Numbered from the stretch's first letter, positions 8,489 through 18,272 are shown. The stretch: DNA of 64,000 nt from Paenibacillus sp. UNC499MF (GCF_900107975.1 NZ_FNVF01000002.1:1-64000), one strand, 5' to 3'. Numbers and translations are program-made. The notes: generated by a model from the letters alone, not told the origin.

Positions 8489-9401
8489 TTCCCGTTATCT
8501 GCAAGAATTTGTCTTCGAGCGATTGCGTGAGCGGCTTCATCGCGTACAGGCGAAGACCCGCCTGAATGAGCAGAGCGCCGATATCGGCGGCTCTTTCGCG
8601 TCCGATCGTGAGCTCGATGCCGTTCGGATGCGGAGTCACGTGCAGGTGAGGATCGACTTCCTGCACCACAGCCTGCGCCGTCGCCGGATCGTTGACTTCG
8701 AAGAAGTAAGACGTCTCCTTCGGTGCGGCACCTTCCCCGCGCAGATCCTGCACGTCGACGAGCTTGCCCTGCTGGATGATGGCGACGCGGTCACACATCA
8801 GCTCCATCTCCGACAGCAGGTGACTGGAGACGACGATGGCGATGCCTTCTTCGCGGGCCAGCCGGCGAAGGTAGTCGCGCAGCTCCCGGATGCCTGCCGG
8901 GTCGAGGCCGTTGGTCGGCTCATCGAGAATGAGCAGGGACGGCCGGTGCAGCAGGGCCTGAGCGACGCCCAGCCGCTGGCGCATGCCGAGCGAGTAGGTT
9001 TTGACCTTCTCTTTGATCCGGTTTTTCAGCCCGACCAGTTCCACGACTTCGTCCATTCTGGACTGCGGGATGCCGCCCGGAAACATGCGGGCGTAATGTA
9101 CGAGATTGTTCTGCCCCGAGAGGAATTTGTACATCTCAGGGTTTTCCACGATGGCGCCCACATGCTTGATGGCGTCCTCGAAGCGGTTCTGGATCGACTG
9201 TCCGTGGATCACGATGTCGCCTTTGTTCATCTTCATCAGGCCGACGATCATCCGGATCAAGGTTGTTTTGCCGGCCCCGTTCGGTCCCAGGAAGCCGAAA
9301 ACTTCTCCGGGATACACTTCGAAAGACAGGTCCTGGATAATTTTTTTGCCGCGTATCGTCTTGCTGACGCCGCGTATTTCCAATACGGGTTGATTGTTCA
9401 T
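8472..9401 (-). CDS. ABC-2 exporter ATP-binding protein
   Basis: 309 aa. Walker A GPNGAGKTT (about residue 39), Q-loop region, signature YSLGMRQRL, Walker B LLILDEPTNGLDP and the H-loop SSH are all present; a C-terminal extension of about 90 aa follows, as in BcrA-type exporters. The start is the ATG at 9401: an upstream in-frame ATG at 9419 overlaps the GGAGGT ribosome site itself. It is transcribed first in the pair. Confidence 0.92.
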   Translation of the reverse strand: MNNQPVLEIRGVSKTIRGKKIIQDLSFEVYPGEVFGFLGPNGAGKTTLIRMIVGLMKMNKGDIVIHGQSIQNRFEDAIKHVGAIVENPEMYKFLSGQNNLVHYARMFPGGIPQSRMDEVVELVGLKNRIKEKVKTYSLGMRQRLGVAQALLHRPSLLILDEPTNGLDPAGIRELRDYLRRLAREEGIAIVVSSHLLSEMELMCDRVAIIQQGKLVDVQDLRGEGAAPKETSYFFEVNDPATAQAVVQEVDPHLHVTPHPNGIELTIGRERAADIGALLIQAGLRLYAMKPLTQSLEDKFLQITGSDQIA

Positions 9402-9569
9402 TTTTTTCTTTACCTCCAAAAATCCGTAATCCGTTATCGCTTGTGCAGGGCTCTCGGCTTCTCATTATATAGATTGTTCATGTCCGGTCACACCGACTCA
9501 GGTCTAGGTTTGCTGCCCGACCTTGGTAGAAAGGCCTCGGGCCCCGAACACCCGAATGGAGAATTTTTT

Positions 9570-9578
9570 TGTTATAAT
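9570..9578 (+). promoter_or_regulatory. Extended -10 promoter of the sugar-sensing operon
   Basis: TGTTATAAT matches the extended -10 consensus. It lies about 90 bp before the binding-protein gene and is divergent from the ABC exporter. Confidence 0.55.
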
Positions 9579-9668
9579 AGCCATACCCATCCAACTGTAA
9601 CCGCATACAAAACGAAGGAGAAGGGGCGAGGGCATCGCTAAAACCGGATATTTCAGAGGAGGAGCAAT

Positions 9669-10679
9669 GTGAAGAAATGGGCCCCGTCCAAATGGACCGT
9701 CGGCCTCGCCGTGCTGTTTGCGCTGTTCGTGCTGCTGCTCGGCAGGTTTGCGTATACAAACGCACAGATCAACGAGATTGTCCGGGACATACAAGACCGC
9801 AGCCGTGCGCCGGTTCCAAGCGGGAATCTGAAGCATGTGGTCATGATCTCCCAGGAGCTGGACAACCCTTTCTGGCGGACGATTGAAAAAGGCGCAAGGG
9901 ACGCCGCGGAGCATTACAACATCAAGCTGGAGTACAGCGGTCCTTACCGCAACGATATTGAAGAGCAGACGGAGCTTTTCGCCAAGGCGATCGCCGGTAA
10001 GCCGGACGGAATTCTCATTCAGGGCATCCGCAGCGAGACCTACAACAAGCTGATCGACAAAGCCGTCGAACAAGGAATCGCCGTTCTGACCGTCGATACG
10101 GACAGCCCGGACAGCCGGAGGCTGAGCTATGTCGGCACCGATAATGTGGAATCCGGACGGCAGTTGGGCGAGCTTGTGGCAAAAGCTTACGAAGGCCGCC
10201 GCGCGTTCATCGGCATGGTGATCGGCAGCTACGAGGCCGGGAACCAGCAGCAGCGGCTGGAAGGCTTCCGTTCCGTCGTGGACGCGAAGCCGAATCTTAT
10301 AATCGTGGAGGTCGGCGTCTCCAACATCTCCCGCATCCAGGCGACCCAGACCGCCGAGCACATGCTGCGCAGCAGGGAAGGCATCAATGTGATGGTCGGC
10401 ATGAGTGCGCTGGATGCGCTCGGTATTTTGCAGGCGTCCAAAAGCTTGAATAAACAGGAGCAGGTGCGCATTTTCGGATTCGATGATCTGACGGAGACCC
10501 GCGAGGCGCTGGTCCGCAAGGAAATTGAAGCGTCGGTGATCCAGAAGCCGTATACGATGGGCTTCCAGTCGGTCGAAATGCTGCACCGCTATTTTCAGGG
10601 GGAGACGCTGCCCGATGCTTCTTTTACCCGAATAGATATCTTGAATCCGCAAAACGCGGGAACGGCGGTGGCGCCGTGA
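9669..10679 (+). CDS. Membrane-anchored sugar-binding protein (RbsB-like sensor partner)
   Basis: 336 aa, GTG start after GAGGAGGAGC. One hydrophobic segment at about residues 11-26 without a lipobox anchors it outside. The rest is a Peripla_BP_4 type I binding domain: ISQELDNPFWR, ILIQGIRSE, TVDTDSPDSRRLSYVGTDN and DDLTETREAL are typical of ribose/galactose-binding proteins. It overlaps the histidine kinase gene by 4 bp (GTGA), so I infer a sensing subunit that reports sugar to the kinase rather than a transporter component. Confidence 0.85.
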   Translation: MKKWAPSKWTVGLAVLFALFVLLLGRFAYTNAQINEIVRDIQDRSRAPVPSGNLKHVVMISQELDNPFWRTIEKGARDAAEHYNIKLEYSGPYRNDIEEQTELFAKAIAGKPDGILIQGIRSETYNKLIDKAVEQGIAVLTVDTDSPDSRRLSYVGTDNVESGRQLGELVAKAYEGRRAFIGMVIGSYEAGNQQQRLEGFRSVVDAKPNLIIVEVGVSNISRIQATQTAEHMLRSREGINVMVGMSALDALGILQASKSLNKQEQVRIFGFDDLTETREALVRKEIEASVIQKPYTMGFQSVEMLHRYFQGETLPDASFTRIDILNPQNAGTAVAP

Positions 10680-12235
10680 GTATCCGCATGAAGCTGTTCC
10701 TGTTTATTCCGGCTCTCGTTATTTTGATGAACTCGGTTACGTTCTTTATTTATCAGAGCGGACGGACCGTCCAGGAGAGCTATCATCTGACGATGGACCG
10801 TATTTTGCTGTACAAGGAAATCGCCCATAAAACGGAAGAAAGTCTGAGATCGCTCAGCAGCTACCTGATCGACCTTAACGGAGAAGGCCGCGGAGCCTTC
10901 GTCGCGCTCCAGGACGAGCTGCGCGGCCTGCGGAGCAAGCTGGAGGCGGACGCCAGAAGCGAGGAGGACAGCTTCGCGCGGAGAAATTACGCCAATATGC
11001 TCGGCACCTATCTGGGGGCGGCGGATTCCGTTCTTACGGCGGTCGAGAGCAAAGACATGCAGCGGTATCTCCAGCGGTACGAGGAGGCGGATAAAACCGC
11101 GGGCTATATCAAGGCGGAGCACCAGAATCTGGTGGATCTGGAGCTGAGCTTCTACCAGCCGCTTTACAAGCAGATGCTGCTTAAAACCGGTGAAATGAAC
11201 ATGCTCGGCCAGACGCTTGTCGCGGTGAATATGCTGCTCAGTCTGGTTTTCGCCATCTGGCTGTCCCAGAGCATTACAAAGCCGATCGGGCGTCTGGTGC
11301 ACGCCGCCAGGCAGATGTCCAAAGGTCATCTGGACGCGGCCCCGCCGCCCGTGCAGAATGAAGACGAGATCGGCATACTGACGCTCGCTTTCGGGCACAT
11401 GCAGGTCAATTTGAAAGAACTCATCGCGAAGAACCAGACCAATATGGAGAAGGACAGACTTGTAAAAGAACTGGAGATAAAAGCGCTGCAAAGCCAGATC
11501 AATCCCCACTTCCTGTTCAATACGCTGAACGTGTTATCCAAGCTTGCCCTCCTGGAAGGAGCCGAGAAAACAAGCGACCTGACGGTGTCGGTGTCCAATC
11601 TGCTCCGCTATAATCTCCGCAAGCTGGATCAGCCGGTCAGCCTTCGCGAGGAAGTCGACCACGCGAGGGAATATTTCGCGATCCAGCAGTCCCGCTTCCG
11701 GGACAGGATCTCTTTCGAGACGGACATCGACGAGCGGGCTCTGGAGCAGCAGATCCCTTGCCTGACGCTTCAGCCGCTGCTGGAAAACGCTTTCATGCAC
11801 GGGATCGAAAGCATGGAGGAGGGGGCCTTTATCCGGCTCGGCATCAAGAAAGCCGGGGAGAACGTCCGCGTCACCGTGGCGGACAACGGAGCGGGGATGG
11901 ACGAAAGCACCCGGCTTCACCTGCTCCGTTACGGATCGGCGTCCGGTGACAATGCGGGGCTCGCCGGGCGTGAAGGGAACTCAGCCGGAGAAGAGGAAGG
12001 TGTGCGGCGGCCCGAGGCGCCCGCCGGGTTCGAGCCCGGCCGCACGGGCAGAAAACCGTCCACGGGCCTCGGGACGCGAAACGTATTCCGGCGCTTGCAG
12101 CTTTTTTACGGAACAGACGGGTTAATTGAAATCGAGAGTGCTCCCGGAGCAGGCACCACCGTGGTGCTTACACTTCCGGAAACGACCGGAAAGTCTGCCG
12201 GGACTAGGGGGGAATGCATATGTACCGCTTGCTGA
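10676..12235 (+). CDS. YesM-type sensor histidine kinase
   Basis: 519 aa with membrane segments at about residues 7-25 and 180-200, an extracellular four-helix-like sensor between them, a HAMP domain (about 200-250) and a His_kinase/HATPase module. The phospho-acceptor His is in INPHFLFNTL; the N-box LLENAFMHG and G-box DNGAGM are intact. A low-complexity Gly/Glu/Arg-rich insert sits at about residues 420-460, between the G1 region and the final GLGTRNV. The GTG start is coupled to the binding protein upstream. Confidence 0.9.
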   Translation: MSIRMKLFLFIPALVILMNSVTFFIYQSGRTVQESYHLTMDRILLYKEIAHKTEESLRSLSSYLIDLNGEGRGAFVALQDELRGLRSKLEADARSEEDSFARRNYANMLGTYLGAADSVLTAVESKDMQRYLQRYEEADKTAGYIKAEHQNLVDLELSFYQPLYKQMLLKTGEMNMLGQTLVAVNMLLSLVFAIWLSQSITKPIGRLVHAARQMSKGHLDAAPPPVQNEDEIGILTLAFGHMQVNLKELIAKNQTNMEKDRLVKELEIKALQSQINPHFLFNTLNVLSKLALLEGAEKTSDLTVSVSNLLRYNLRKLDQPVSLREEVDHAREYFAIQQSRFRDRISFETDIDERALEQQIPCLTLQPLLENAFMHGIESMEEGAFIRLGIKKAGENVRVTVADNGAGMDESTRLHLLRYGSASGDNAGLAGREGNSAGEEEGVRRPEAPAGFEPGRTGRKPSTGLGTRNVFRRLQLFYGTDGLIEIESAPGAGTTVVLTLPETTGKSAGTRGECICTAC

Positions 12236-13596
12236 TCGCGGATGACGAAGCGCTCGAAAGAGAAGGGCTGGAATGGATGATTTCGTGTTCCATGCCGGGC
12301 GCATTCGAGGTGATACATGCCGATAACGGGCGGACGGCCATTCAGCGCGCCGAGCAGTACCGGCCGGATATCGTACTGATGGATATTAAAATGCCGGGAA
12401 TCGAAGGGCTGGAAGCGCTGCGCCGCATCAAAGAGATACACCCGCGGATGAAGCTTGTGCTCGTTACGGCCTATGATTATTTCTCGTATGCGAAGCAGGC
12501 CCTGGAGATCGGAGTCCGGGATTATGTGTTGAAACCCGCTAAGCGGGAGCAGATGATTGGACTCCTGACCTCCCTTGTGCAAGAATTGAATGAAGAGCAC
12601 GCCCGCCGGGAAGAAGAACTGAAGACTACGGAAAAACTCGCCCGTCTGGAACCTTTGGCGGAGAGCGAGCTGGCTATGCATCTGATGCGGGAGCGGACTG
12701 CGGAAACCGGCGAAGGAGATTTGCTGGAGCTGCTGGCTCTGCCCTCCGATCCTTCCGGTTACGCCCTGGTGCTGGCTTTGGAAGAAGCGCAGCCGCACCG
12801 TTCCGGCGGGAGTCCGGGGCTTTGGGGAAGCCTTCCAGAGAACGGGCACACGGCTTCCCGGAAGGATATGTACGACGCGGTCAAAAGCTGGTGCCGCTCG
12901 CGCTACACTTGCGTCGTCAGTCCGCTCGTGGGCCGTCACCTGGCCGTTTTTGTGATCCGGTCCGGCGGTGAGACGGAAGAGAGCGACGGGCCTGCCGGGG
13001 CCGCGGGCAAGCTGTACGGCTACGTGAATGGCCAGTTTGGCCGGCAAGCGACCGTCGGCGCAGGCAGAGTGCATCACGGCCTGGCCGGGCTGCGCCGGTC
13101 CTACGCGGAAGCCTGCACCGCCGCCGTAAACGCGGACGGGTTCCCGTTAGTCCGCGTTTACGACGGCGAGTCCGCGGGGGGCGGCCCGCCTGTCACGGCC
13201 GGGAACCCCGCATCAGGTCACGGCTTTCCCGGCGAGCTGGAGCTTGCGGCGCAGAGGCTGCTGAGCGAGCGCGAGGAGCGCACGACCTCCGTGCTGAAGG
13301 AGGCCGAGGATTGGATCGGCGCACACTTCGTCGAGGAGATTACGCTGGAGCAGGCGGCGGAGCGCGTGCATCTGAGCCCCCATTATTTCAGCAAAATGTT
13401 CAAGCAGCATAGGGGGGAAACGTTCATCGATTACGTTACCCGCCTGCGCATCGAGAGAGCCAAAGAGCTCATGAAGAACGACGAGCTGAGCCTGAAAGAA
13501 GTCTGCTTCGAGGTCGGCTATAAGGACCCCAACTACTTCAGCCGGGTATTCCGCAAAGTAACCGGGGTTTCGCCGACCGGATACCGGGGGCGTTAA
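12220..13596 (+). CDS. YesN-type AraC-family response regulator
   Basis: 458 aa. The N-terminal receiver domain has acidic residues DD and the phospho-acceptor Asp in IVLMDIKMPG; a linker of about 230 aa follows, then two AraC HTH motifs (LEQAAERVHLSPHYFSKMFK and LKEVCFEVGYKDPNYFSRVF). I prefer the ATG at 12220: the ATG at 12214 lies only 2-3 nt from the GGGGGG ribosome site. It overlaps the kinase gene by 16 bp. The likely target is the ABC importer at 14.8-18.0 kb. Confidence 0.9.
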   Translation: MYRLLIADDEALEREGLEWMISCSMPGAFEVIHADNGRTAIQRAEQYRPDIVLMDIKMPGIEGLEALRRIKEIHPRMKLVLVTAYDYFSYAKQALEIGVRDYVLKPAKREQMIGLLTSLVQELNEEHARREEELKTTEKLARLEPLAESELAMHLMRERTAETGEGDLLELLALPSDPSGYALVLALEEAQPHRSGGSPGLWGSLPENGHTASRKDMYDAVKSWCRSRYTCVVSPLVGRHLAVFVIRSGGETEESDGPAGAAGKLYGYVNGQFGRQATVGAGRVHHGLAGLRRSYAEACTAAVNADGFPLVRVYDGESAGGGPPVTAGNPASGHGFPGELELAAQRLLSEREERTTSVLKEAEDWIGAHFVEEITLEQAAERVHLSPHYFSKMFKQHRGETFIDYVTRLRIERAKELMKNDELSLKEVCFEVGYKDPNYFSRVFRKVTGVSPTGYRGR

Positions 13597-13768
13597 TCCC
13601 CCGGCGTTTCTGCGGCCGAAACCCGTGACGCGAAGCGGCGCCGCACGCCGGCAGCCCGGGCGGAGCCAATCGGTGCGGCCCGACGGGCAGTAATCCGTGC
13701 AAGCCGTGAAGCTGCGCGGCGGCCGGGCATTTTGGAACCTATACCACTTAAAGAATGGAAGAGAACTT

Positions 13769-14377
13769 ATGTATTCTTATATAGAAGAAACTTACACCGG
13801 GACGGATTTCAGCGGACGCGATCTGGGGGACGGTGAACTGCGGAACTGCACGTTCGAACGATGCCGCTTTATCGGAACACGTCTGGAAGAAGCCTGGACC
13901 GAGAGCTGTCAATTTATCGACTGCGATTTTTCGGGAGCGCAGTTTAACGCCTCTTCGCACAAGCGGAGCGCCTTTACCAACTGCAAATTCCGAGGAGCCA
14001 ATTTTTTTGTGGCCAAATTTGAGGAGTGCAAGATGATCGGCTCGGATTTTAACGAGGCTTCTCTGGACGGAATTACGATTACCGGGGGAGACTGGTCTTA
14101 CACGAATCTGCGGTTTGCGAACTTGTCGAAGCAGTCCATGAGGGGAATCCGGCTGGTCGAAGCCGATTTATATTCGTGCAACCTGGAGAAAGCCGATCTG
14201 AGGGATGCCGATCTGACCCGGGCAAGAATGGGTAAATCCCGGATGCAGGGGACAGACCTGCGCGGAGCTGCCATGGACGGGGTCGATTTTATGTCGCTCG
14301 ATATAAAAGGGGCCCGCATGGACGCGGGGCAGGGAGCCGCATTCCTCCGCGCTTACGGAGCGAAGGTGGATGATTAG
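13769..14377 (+). CDS. Pentapeptide-repeat protein
   Basis: 202 aa from an ATG preceded by GGAAGAG; the upstream in-frame extension to 13697 has no ribosome site. Repeats of A(D/N)LXX form run through the protein, for example TDFSG, ANFFV, SDFNE, ANLSK and ADLYS, predicting a right-handed quadrilateral beta-helix. Some relatives (Qnr, McbG, MfpA) mimic DNA and protect gyrase, but most have no known role. It sits between the sensor operon and its presumed importer. Confidence 0.88.
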   Translation: MYSYIEETYTGTDFSGRDLGDGELRNCTFERCRFIGTRLEEAWTESCQFIDCDFSGAQFNASSHKRSAFTNCKFRGANFFVAKFEECKMIGSDFNEASLDGITITGGDWSYTNLRFANLSKQSMRGIRLVEADLYSCNLEKADLRDADLTRARMGKSRMQGTDLRGAAMDGVDFMSLDIKGARMDAGQGAAFLRAYGAKVDD

Positions 14378-14593
14378 ACCGGGAAAAATGAAAAAAGCGG
14401 GCCGATTCGCTCCCTTCGATTCCTTTTCTCGATACCCGGTTGAAAATCAGGCTGTGAAGGACGGACGCTGCGGCGCGTGCCACTTGGAACGCATGCTTCG
14501 TTGAGAGAGAGTGTCATTCGCCGCCGCGTCACGCATTGCAACTATAGAGCCAGACGCTTGTTCACAGACCGGGAAGGCGGAAACCGCTCGGCT

Positions 14594-14629
14594 AAATCCA
14601 TTCCGTTTTTAAACGGGATGGATTTTTTT
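14594..14629 (+). terminator. Terminator downstream of the pentapeptide gene
   Basis: AAATCCAT-CCGTTT pairs with AAACGG-ATGGATTT, followed by TTTT. Confidence 0.85.
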
Positions 14630-14681
14630 GCGGCAATGAAGACCCGGCAGCGTAAAATAATGCTGGTTTTTGAAAATAGAC

Positions 14682-14695
14682 AGAGGGCGCTTTCA
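14682..14695 (+). promoter_or_regulatory. Possible CcpA (cre) site
   Basis: Read on the minus strand it is TGAAAGCGCCCTCT, 12 of 14 matches to TGWAANCGNTNWCA. It lies 144 bp before a sugar-binding protein gene, a sensible place for catabolite repression, but one weak match is not proof. Confidence 0.3.
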
Positions 14696-14838
14696 CAAAC
14701 CGCAAATCATTCCAGAACCCGCACAAACTTGTGCAGATGATTCCGCATCCGGTGGCCGTCAGCCTGTGCTACGATATTCATGTAAGCGGATACATCGACG
14801 ATACAGCCCATAAATAACGAAAAAAGGGGATCGATCAC

Positions 14839-16170
14839 ATGAAACGTAAGATGGTCACGGTACTCTCCGTCATGACGATAGGTACGACACTGCTTGCAGG
14901 CTGCGGGTCCGGAGAAAGCGGCGGAAACGGAGCGCAGACAACGCCCGGAGCGTCTACGCCGGTACCTTCGGCAGCGGCAGCCGGTGCCAAAAAGGTGGAA
15001 ATTTTCAGCTGGTGGACAGGTGCGGGTGAAGAAGCGGGCCTTAAAGGGCTCATTGATCTTTTTAAAACGAAAAATAAAGACATTGAGCTGGTCAACGCGG
15101 CCGTGGCAGGCGGAGCGGGCACGAATGCCAAAGCGGTGCTTGCCAGCCGGATGCAGGGCGGCGATCCTCCCGGTACGTTCCAGGTTCACGGAGGCGCCGA
15201 GCTGAATACGGGCTGGGTGGCGGCCGGCAAGATGGAAGCGCTGAACGATCTGTACGACAAGGAAGGCTGGAAGGATAAGTTCCCCAAAGATCTCATCGAC
15301 CTTGTAAGTAAGGACGGCAGCATCTATTCGGTTCCGGTGAATATTCACCGCGGCAACGTCCTCTTTTACAATAAAAAAGTATTCGACGCGAACGGTCTGA
15401 AGGCGCCGAAGACATTCGACGAGTTTATCCAGGCGGCCGACGCGCTGAAAGCGAAAGGCATCACCCCGCTGGCGCTTGGCGATAAAGAGCCTTGGACAGC
15501 AACGATGATTTTCGAAAACGTGCTGCTTGGCACGCTCGGACCGGACGACTACAGGAAGCTGTGGACGGGCGAGATTTCTTTCGAGGACGCCAAAGTAAAG
15601 CAGTCGCTGGAAACGTTCAAGAAGATGCTTACTTACACGAACAAAGACCACGCCGCCCGCAACTGGCAGGATGCGGCCCAGCTCGTGGCGAAAGGCGAAG
15701 CCGCCATGAATATCATGGGCGACTGGGCGAAGGGCTACTTCACCACCGATCTGAAGCTGAAGGCCAATGAAGATTTCGGCTGGGCGGCGACGCCCAACAC
15801 CGAGAACAGCTTCATGGTCATCACGGACACCTTCGGTCTGCCCAAAGGCGTGAAAGATCCGGAAGCGGTGAAGGAATTCCTGAAAGTGCTGGGCTCCGTC
15901 GAAGGACAGGATGTCTTCAATCCGCTGAAAGGCTCGATCCCGGCACGCACCGATGCCGATAGCGGCAAATATGACGCCTACGGCAAGCAGACGATCGAAG
16001 AGTTCAAGAAAAGCAAGCTCACGCCGAGCATGGCGCACGGCTCAGCGGCTCCGGAAGGCTTCGTGACTCAAGCCAACCAGGCGATGACGATCTTTGTGAC
16101 GAAAGGCGATGTGGAGCAGACCGCCAAGATGCTTCAGCAGGCGGCAGCCGCAAGCGGCATGAAAAAATAA
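14839..16170 (+). CDS. Glucose/mannose-type ABC importer binding lipoprotein
   Basis: 443 aa with a lipoprotein signal ending in LLAGC (Cys about residue 21), then a Ser/Ala/Pro linker. The mature part resembles CUT1 glucose/mannose binding proteins (GtsA family): IFSWWTGAGEEAGL, GGAGTNAKAVLASRMQGGDPPGTFQVHGG and NIMGDWAKGYF. It captures sugar outside the cell for the two permeases downstream. The ribosome site AAAGGGGA is clear. Confidence 0.9.
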   Translation: MKRKMVTVLSVMTIGTTLLAGCGSGESGGNGAQTTPGASTPVPSAAAAGAKKVEIFSWWTGAGEEAGLKGLIDLFKTKNKDIELVNAAVAGGAGTNAKAVLASRMQGGDPPGTFQVHGGAELNTGWVAAGKMEALNDLYDKEGWKDKFPKDLIDLVSKDGSIYSVPVNIHRGNVLFYNKKVFDANGLKAPKTFDEFIQAADALKAKGITPLALGDKEPWTATMIFENVLLGTLGPDDYRKLWTGEISFEDAKVKQSLETFKKMLTYTNKDHAARNWQDAAQLVAKGEAAMNIMGDWAKGYFTTDLKLKANEDFGWAATPNTENSFMVITDTFGLPKGVKDPEAVKEFLKVLGSVEGQDVFNPLKGSIPARTDADSGKYDAYGKQTIEEFKKSKLTPSMAHGSAAPEGFVTQANQAMTIFVTKGDVEQTAKMLQQAAAASGMKK

Positions 16171-16177
16171 GGAGAGC

Positions 16178-16208
16178 GGTCAGGTGGGCGACCATCTGAC
16201 CTTCTTTT
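16178..16208 (+). terminator. Intra-operon hairpin between binding protein and permeases
   Basis: GGTCAGGTGG pairs with CCATCTGACC around GCGA, followed by TTCTTTT. Such partial terminators usually let the binding protein be made in excess over the permeases. Confidence 0.75.
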
Positions 16209-16229
16209 ACCGGAAGGAGGCTGGAGGCT

Positions 16230-17207
16230 GTGCAAACGGAATCAGCGGTGCATTTCCCCGCAGAGACAGAGGGGGGCGTGAAGCCCCGGCGCAAACGGAA
16301 AGGCGGCAGGTGGGTGCCGTTTCTTATGGTGCTGCCGTCTTTCGCCGCTATCCTGGTGTTCGTATACGGCTTTATCGCCTGGACAGGATACGTATCGTTA
16401 TCCAATTGGAATACGCTGGTGAAGGATTTATCCTTCGCGGGTTTGAACAACTTCAAATTTCTGTTCGGCGATTTCCGCTTTCAGTCGGATCTCCGCAACA
16501 CGCTGATGTTTACCGTCCTGTTTATCGCGGCTACGATGGTGATCGGAATTTTCCTGGCGATGATGGTGGACGCGAAAATTAAAGCGGAGGCGCTGTTCCG
16601 CAACATTTTTATTTTTCCGATGGCGCTCTCTTTCGTCGTAACCGGGGTCGTCTGGCAGTGGATTCTGAATCCGTCGACGGGGGTGAATCTTATCCTGAAG
16701 TCTTTCGGGGTAGAAGACCCGCCGAAGTGGTATACGAGCACGGAAATTGTCCCGAGCTTCGCCTGGGGACTAATCGATTTCGGGCTCCCGCTGGCTCTCA
16801 TTGCCGTTGTTATCGCCACGGTGTGGCAGATGTCCGGCTTCACGATGGCGATGTATCTCGCCGGGCTGCGTGCGATTCCGGACGAGCTGAGGGAAGCGGC
16901 GCGCATGGACGGAGCAACGGAGCGGCAGGTGTTCGCCAAAATTATTTTGCCGCAGCTCCGGCCCGTTACGGTAAGCGTCGTCATTATTCTCGGGCACATT
17001 TCGCTCAAAATCTTCGATCTCATCTTCGCGATGACCGGACCGGGAGCGATGTTCCTGACCGACGTGCCGGGTGTCTACATGTTTGAGACGACCTTCCGCG
17101 GCAATCATTACGCTCAGGGGGCGGCCATCGCCATTATCATGCTCCTGTTCGTATCGCTGTTGATCGTTCCGTATCTTTTATCAAGTCTCAAAAAGGAGGA
17201 AGGCTGA
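16230..17207 (+). CDS. ABC sugar importer permease 1 (MalF-like)
   Basis: 325 aa, GTG start. Six membrane segments follow a basic N-terminus, and the EAA loop reads [22 protein letters not shown] (split here as EAARMDGAT then IILPQL), which docks the ATPase. Its stop overlaps the start of permease 2 by 1 bp. No ATPase gene is in the cluster, so a shared MsmX-type ATPase encoded elsewhere is likely. Confidence 0.92.
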   Translation: MQTESAVHFPAETEGGVKPRRKRKGGRWVPFLMVLPSFAAILVFVYGFIAWTGYVSLSNWNTLVKDLSFAGLNNFKFLFGDFRFQSDLRNTLMFTVLFIAATMVIGIFLAMMVDAKIKAEALFRNIFIFPMALSFVVTGVVWQWILNPSTGVNLILKSFGVEDPPKWYTSTEIVPSFAWGLIDFGLPLALIAVVIATVWQMSGFTMAMYLAGLRAIPDELREAARMDGATERQVFAKIILPQLRPVTVSVVIILGHISLKIFDLIFAMTGPGAMFLTDVPGVYMFETTFRGNHYAQGAAIAIIMLLFVSLLIVPYLLSSLKKEEG

Positions 17208-18028
17208 TGCGTCTCGTGCAGATCAACCGTTCGCTGCTCTATGTGCTGCTCGCCGTCATGGCCTGCCTTTACCTAGTGCCGATCTATGTGCTCGGGGTGA
17301 CCAGCTTCAAAGGCTTGAACGAGATAACACTCGATCAGATGTGGAAGCTGCCGTCTCAACTGGACTTCTCGGGCTACAAGACCGCCTTCGATAAGCTTGC
17401 GCCGAATTTCTTGAACAGCCTGTATCTCGCCGTTCCGGCGACCCTGCTGTCCGCATTGTTCGGTTCGCTTAACGGTTACGTGCTGTCCAAATGGCAGTTC
17501 CGCGGATCGAACACGCTGTTTGCTCTGATGCTGTTCGGCATGTTTATCCCGTACCAGAGCATTCTCATTCCGCTCATCCAGTTTTTACAGGCGATAAACC
17601 TGTATAATTCGATCCCCGGCCTTATCCTTGTCCATGTCGTGTACGGTCTGCCGATCTGCACCCTGATCTTCCGCAATTTCTACGCGGGCGTGCCCGATGA
17701 AATCATGGAAGCGGCGAAGATCGACGGCACCGGCTTCTTCGGGGTATACCGCCATATCATTATGCCGCTGTCCGTCACCGGCTTCGTAGTCGTCGGCATC
17801 TGGCAGTTCACGAACATCTGGAACGAGTTCCTGTTCGCGGTGACCTTGACCTCCCAGAAGCAGCAGCCCGTTATGGTCGCTTTGCAAAATTTGTCGGGAA
17901 GCCAGATCGTGCAGTGGAACGTGCAGATGGCCGGAGCCATCCTGGCGGCCCTTCCGACTTTGCTCGTCTATATTTTCCTCGGCAAATATTTTGTACGGGG
18001 TTTGCTAGCCGGCTCCATTAAAGGCTGA
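17207..18028 (+). CDS. ABC sugar importer permease 2 (MalG-like)
   Basis: 273 aa with six membrane segments and the EAA motif [20 protein letters not shown] followed by IMPLS. It pairs with permease 1, and the two genes share one base at the A of TGATG. The transporter is probably induced by the sensor operon just upstream. A strong terminator follows within 30 bp. Confidence 0.92.
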   Translation: MRLVQINRSLLYVLLAVMACLYLVPIYVLGVTSFKGLNEITLDQMWKLPSQLDFSGYKTAFDKLAPNFLNSLYLAVPATLLSALFGSLNGYVLSKWQFRGSNTLFALMLFGMFIPYQSILIPLIQFLQAINLYNSIPGLILVHVVYGLPICTLIFRNFYAGVPDEIMEAAKIDGTGFFGVYRHIIMPLSVTGFVVVGIWQFTNIWNEFLFAVTLTSQKQQPVMVALQNLSGSQIVQWNVQMAGAILAALPTLLVYIFLGKYFVRGLLAGSIKG

Positions 18029-18054
18029 GCGCGAAATCGCTTGGCGGTACCAGT

Positions 18055-18092
18055 AGTCTGAATCCTTCCGAGTAAGGATTCGGACTTTTTTT
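18055..18092 (+). terminator. Terminator of the sugar importer operon
   Basis: AGTC-GAATCCTT pairs with AAGGATTC-GACT, followed by seven T. Confidence 0.92.
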
Positions 18093-18257
18093 GTATGCGC
18101 AGGAAGGGGGAAATCCCGGGAGCAGGCAGGGCGAGAGACGAAAGGGGACGACAGAGGAGACGAAGGAGGAGAAGAGGCCGAAGAGGACGGTGAATCCCAA
18201 GTCCCATATTTTAGCAAATAACGACCCCTTAGGCAGTTGTTTTCCAAATGGTTTGAT

Positions 18258-18272
18258 GATACAATTTGTATC
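18258..18272. promoter_or_regulatory. GATAC palindrome operator, LCP gene
   Basis: GATACAATTTGTATC, perfect arms. It lies between a weak -35 (TTTGAT, 18252) and -10 (TATGAC, 18274) and 29 bp before the LCP start. Confidence 0.7.

Larger units (their letters stand above)
14378..14838 (+). other. Intergenic region before the ABC importer
   Basis: About 460 bp without a credible gene. It holds a terminator at 14594-14629, a possible cre site at 14682-14695 and presumably the importer promoter, which I could not pin down. Confidence 0.6.

Noticed and set aside
8451-9641. 396-aa ORF on the plus strand over the ABC ATPase gene
   Set aside because: Antisense shadow of a gene with intact Walker motifs; the product has no recognisable features.
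14477-14740. 87-aa ORF between the pentapeptide gene and the importer
   Set aside because: It runs straight through a terminator and lacks a ribosome site.
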